In this document: piece by piece, positions 61,992 through 64,000 of the stretch
Layout of the letters: every line of letters starts with the position of its first letter
Position numbering within the stretch: the stretch's first letter is position 1
Origin: Prevotella sp.
GTDB taxonomy: Bacteria; Bacteroidota; Bacteroidia; Bacteroidales; Bacteroidaceae
DNA length: 64,000 bases
Assembly (NCBI GenBank): GCA_022775105.1
Contig: JALFIX010000070.1
Span: 1 to 64,000, forward strand
Direction of reading: 5' to 3'
Translations under genes and position numbers: made by a program
The notes under the pieces: model-generated
What the model was told of the DNA's origin: nothing
The model's input: only the letters and a program-made list of their open reading frames with translations
The model's database searches: none

Positions 61992-62840
61992 TTAGAGAGC
62001 CATGAATCGGCGAAGTATGTCGTCAACGGTGACTTCCTTATACTTTGCAGATACGGTGGTGCGAGTCTCCCAGTCGTCATCGTTGCCGATATAGTTGAGA
62101 GTCATGTTAATTTTCACTTCCGTCTTTGGGGTGGTGAATGTCACCTCGTTCTTGTTGGGGAACTGCTTTGCGCCCAATTCCTTGAAGTCGGCGTAATTCC
62201 AGTAGAGCTGGCTCTTGCCGCGGTATTTGTCGTTGTATGCTATGTTAGACATGTGGATGAGTCCTCCCACGTTCTCGGCAAGCCATCTGTATGAGAGCTT
62301 GTCCTGTTCGAGTGCGATGATTACATCCCCGCCTTCCTCTGTGGTCTCGAATTTGTTCATCAACTCAGGAGTGAGCGCCGATTGTCCGGGCTGGAAGAGT
62401 TCATTCCAGAAGAGAGCCTGCAGACTGTAGAAGTTGAGTCCGCTCTGTCTTAGGAAGTCAAGCTGTTCGTAGGATGCCTTTAGATACTGCTTGTTGATAC
62501 GGTCCATGATGAGCACGTAGTCCTTGGTGAACTCTAATCGTGCCGCTTCCACAAATCCGAATGCCATGAGTTGCAGCCTGATGACATCGTCGCGTTTCAT
62601 CTTCAGGTTTCCGGTGAGGGTCATGTCCTGATTTCCCACCTTGACCTGGAACTTGATTTTGGAGGTGATGAATTTTGCAGTCTGCTGGTTTCCAAGCACC
62701 TTGTTGAGGGTTTCCTGCAGTTCCATACTCCTTGGTGCCACCGGTGCAGTGGTGACAACGTTCTTTGTTGACTTACAAGAGGCAAATAATGCCAATGTAA
62801 CAGTCACGATAGCGACTTTTAAGATACTAATGGTTTTCAT
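61992..62840 (-). CDS. DUF4292 lipoprotein
   Basis: This 282-residue protein has a lipoprotein signal with lipobox LFASC (Cys22). The mature part shows DUF4292 features: a beta-rich LolA/LolB-like fold (FITSKIKFQVKVGNQDMTLTGNLKMKRDDVIRLQLM, VEAARLEFTKDYVLIMDRINKQYLKASY). The resemblance to LolA/LolB suggests lipid or lipoprotein handling in the outer membrane, but this is unproven. It lies 10 nt upstream of the EnvC-like gene and 30 nt downstream of the TPR gene; this order is conserved in Bacteroidota. Confidence 0.85.
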   Translation of the reverse strand: MKTISILKVAIVTVTLALFASCKSTKNVVTTAPVAPRSMELQETLNKVLGNQQTAKFITSKIKFQVKVGNQDMTLTGNLKMKRDDVIRLQLMAFGFVEAARLEFTKDYVLIMDRINKQYLKASYEQLDFLRQSGLNFYSLQALFWNELFQPGQSALTPELMNKFETTEEGGDVIIALEQDKLSYRWLAENVGGLIHMSNIAYNDKYRGKSQLYWNYADFKELGAKQFPNKNEVTFTTPKTEVKINMTLNYIGNDDDWETRTTVSAKYKEVTVDDILRRFMAL

Positions 62841-62870
62841 CGTCTGTTATTTCATTTAATGTGTTAATAT

Positions 62871-64000
62871 TCATTTTTTTTCTTCTTTAATGTATTTTCT
62901 CTGTCTTATCTTGCGTGCAAGAATCTCGTTGTCAGGGGCTTTTTTTAGGGCCTCCTGCCATAGCTCCACTGCCTTGTCGATGTTGTCGCACTTGGCGTGG
63001 ATGTCTCCGGCGTGCTCCACAATGACAGCCGAAGAGTCGGAGTCGCACTGCAGTGTCTGCTCGATATATATCTTTGCCTCGGCGAATCTCTCCAACCTGA
63101 AGAGAATCCATGCGTATGTGTCGAGGAACGTTGCGTTTTTCGCTTCCGCCTTGATGGTCTTGTAGCTCATTTGTTCCGCCTTGTTCAGGTCTCCGCCGTC
63201 CTCGCAGAGGTAGTAGGCGTAGTTGTTGAGGCAGCTGTAGTTCTCGGGTTTCCATTGCAGGCAGGAGTCGTAGGCTGCGTATGCCTCCTGCTTGTCGCCG
63301 TTTTGGTGGAGCAGGTCGCCGAGGATGGCGTAGAGGTCGGAGACGATGTCTGGCGAGCTGTTATCGTTGATAACGCCTACTCCGTTTCTGAAGGTCTCTA
63401 TAGCCTCAGTGTTCTTGTCCTGTTGTGCCAGTGCCACTCCCTGATAGTAGTAGAAAGCCATTTCTTCGGGGTTGTACTGTCGTGCAGCGGCACAAAGGCT
63501 GACCACCCTGTCGAAGTCTTTCTTCTGCCATGCCGCCGCAATGAGTTGCAGTCTTGCCGCCGCATTGTCTGGAGCTTTTGCGAGCACTCCTTCGAGCACT
63601 TTGTTGATTTCTTCCTGTGGCATTTGCTTCAGCTCCATATACGATGCCATGAGCAGACCAATGCTTGGGTCGGAGTCCTTGGCGGCTATGGTGCGCTCAA
63701 ACAGTTGTAGCACCTTGGTTGAGTCGCCGCCATTGTTTTCGTTTTCCATAACCTCCTGTCTGAGGATATAGATTTTCTCGTCGGTGTTGGCATTGCTTGC
63801 GGTGAGAATCTTTATGGTGGTGGAGTCAGCCGCGGCAGTGTTGCCCTTTGCCTGGAAATATGTTCTCAGCGACATGAGCACCTTGCTGTTTCCCGGTTCC
63901 TCCTTGAGGATTTCGCGATAGATGTCGAATGCCTTCTTGTCCTGGTCGTTGGCCAAGAGCATGTCGGCATAGGCGTTGCGATAGTTGAGGTCGTAGGGAT
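62871..64000 (-). CDS. Tetratricopeptide repeat protein (5' end outside window)
   Basis: The frame is open from the right edge of the window (NYRNAYADMLLAND) to the stop at 62871; the track's start at 63962 is only the first Met inside the window. At least 375 residues are visible. At least eight TPR-like helical pairs are recognisable (EETFRNGVGVI, SCLQWKPENYSCLNNYAYYLCEDG, AEQMSYKTIKAE). A short basic tail (RKIRQRKYIKEEKK) ends the protein. It probably forms a scaffold in the periplasm or outer membrane upstream of DUF4292. Function is unknown. Confidence 0.8.
   Translation of the reverse strand, partial: PYDLNYRNAYADMLLANDQDKKAFDIYREILKEEPGNSKVLMSLRTYFQAKGNTAAADSTTIKILTASNANTDEKIYILRQEVMENENNGGDSTKVLQLFERTIAAKDSDPSIGLLMASYMELKQMPQEEINKVLEGVLAKAPDNAAARLQLIAAAWQKKDFDRVVSLCAAARQYNPEEMAFYYYQGVALAQQDKNTEAIETFRNGVGVINDNSSPDIVSDLYAILGDLLHQNGDKQEAYAAYDSCLQWKPENYSCLNNYAYYLCEDGGDLNKAEQMSYKTIKAEAKNATFLDTYAWILFRLERFAEAKIYIEQTLQCDSDSSAVIVEHAGDIHAKCDNIDKAVELWQEALKKAPDNEILARKIRQRKYIKEEKK

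Overview
The window looks like chromosomal DNA of a Bacteroidales bacterium, most likely Prevotellaceae. The sequence evidence is: many promoters of the Bacteroidota type (TTG, about 19-20 nt, TAnnTTTG), few Shine-Dalgarno sequences, the acpP-fabF-rnc operon, families such as DUF3108, DUF4292, DUF4254 and GH3-like proteins, many secreted pectin-degrading glycosidases, and intergenic tandem-repeat hairpins. I see no tRNA, rRNA or CRISPR array.

Layout. 0-1 kb: the 3' end of an insertion-sequence transposase, then a GT90 glycosyltransferase that appears to have lost its N-terminus to it. 1.1-6.5 kb: GH3-like protein, Ig-like lipoprotein, DUF3108 protein and lipid A acyltransferase on the minus strand. 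6.6-9.3 kb: acpP-fabF-rnc. 9.5-12.4 kb: pdxB, then a DUF4254-GT9-rubredoxin operon. 12.6-21 kb: two sodium symporters, VanZ, CYTH phosphatase, RF2, acyl-CoA ligase and an M20 deacylase. 21.3-25.7 kb and 53.3-60.4 kb: two rhamnogalacturonan-I catabolic clusters (PL26-like lyase plus GH105; RhaD aldolase, GH106, a GH105-GH28 fusion and a GH43-like protein). 26-37.7 kb: AlaX editing protein, an unusual double sensor kinase, an LTA-synthase-like enzyme, a ZIP transporter, cellobiose phosphorylase, a secreted hydrolase and an outer-membrane barrel. 37.8-39.6 kb: AAA/PD-(D/E)XK protein. 39.6-50.6 kb: a defence island. 50.6-53.2 kb: a sigma factor/ATPase cassette resembling an element remnant. 60.4-64 kb: EnvC-like protein, DUF4292 lipoprotein and TPR protein.

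The most interesting region is the defence island. A SNF2-type ATPase, a large beta-class DNA methyltransferase, an MNT/HEPN toxin-antitoxin pair and a type III Res-like helicase-nuclease lie on one strand next to a VapBC-like pair. The SNF2 gene has a canonical promoter about 445 nt upstream of its start codon. The leader between them can fold into two incompatible structures, one ending in a hairpin plus U-run, and a second 16-bp hairpin abuts the start codon. Perfect 23-bp inverted copies of a terminator-containing sequence flank the roughly 10-kb block, and the catalytic/TRD part of the methyltransferase gene is visibly more A+T rich than its flanks.

A second theme is repeats. A GGAGTTAAA-based palindromic element occurs four times plus one half-copy, always between co-directional genes and always in the same orientation relative to transcription. 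A 61-bp REP-like palindrome is inserted in frame inside the PL26-like gene and recurs in a repeat island 4 kb away. Other repeat families (ACACAAAG, GGAATTA, ATTGATGATT) sit at gene ends or inside a coding linker.

All assignments come from reading the sequence and from knowledge of the families. No database search was run.
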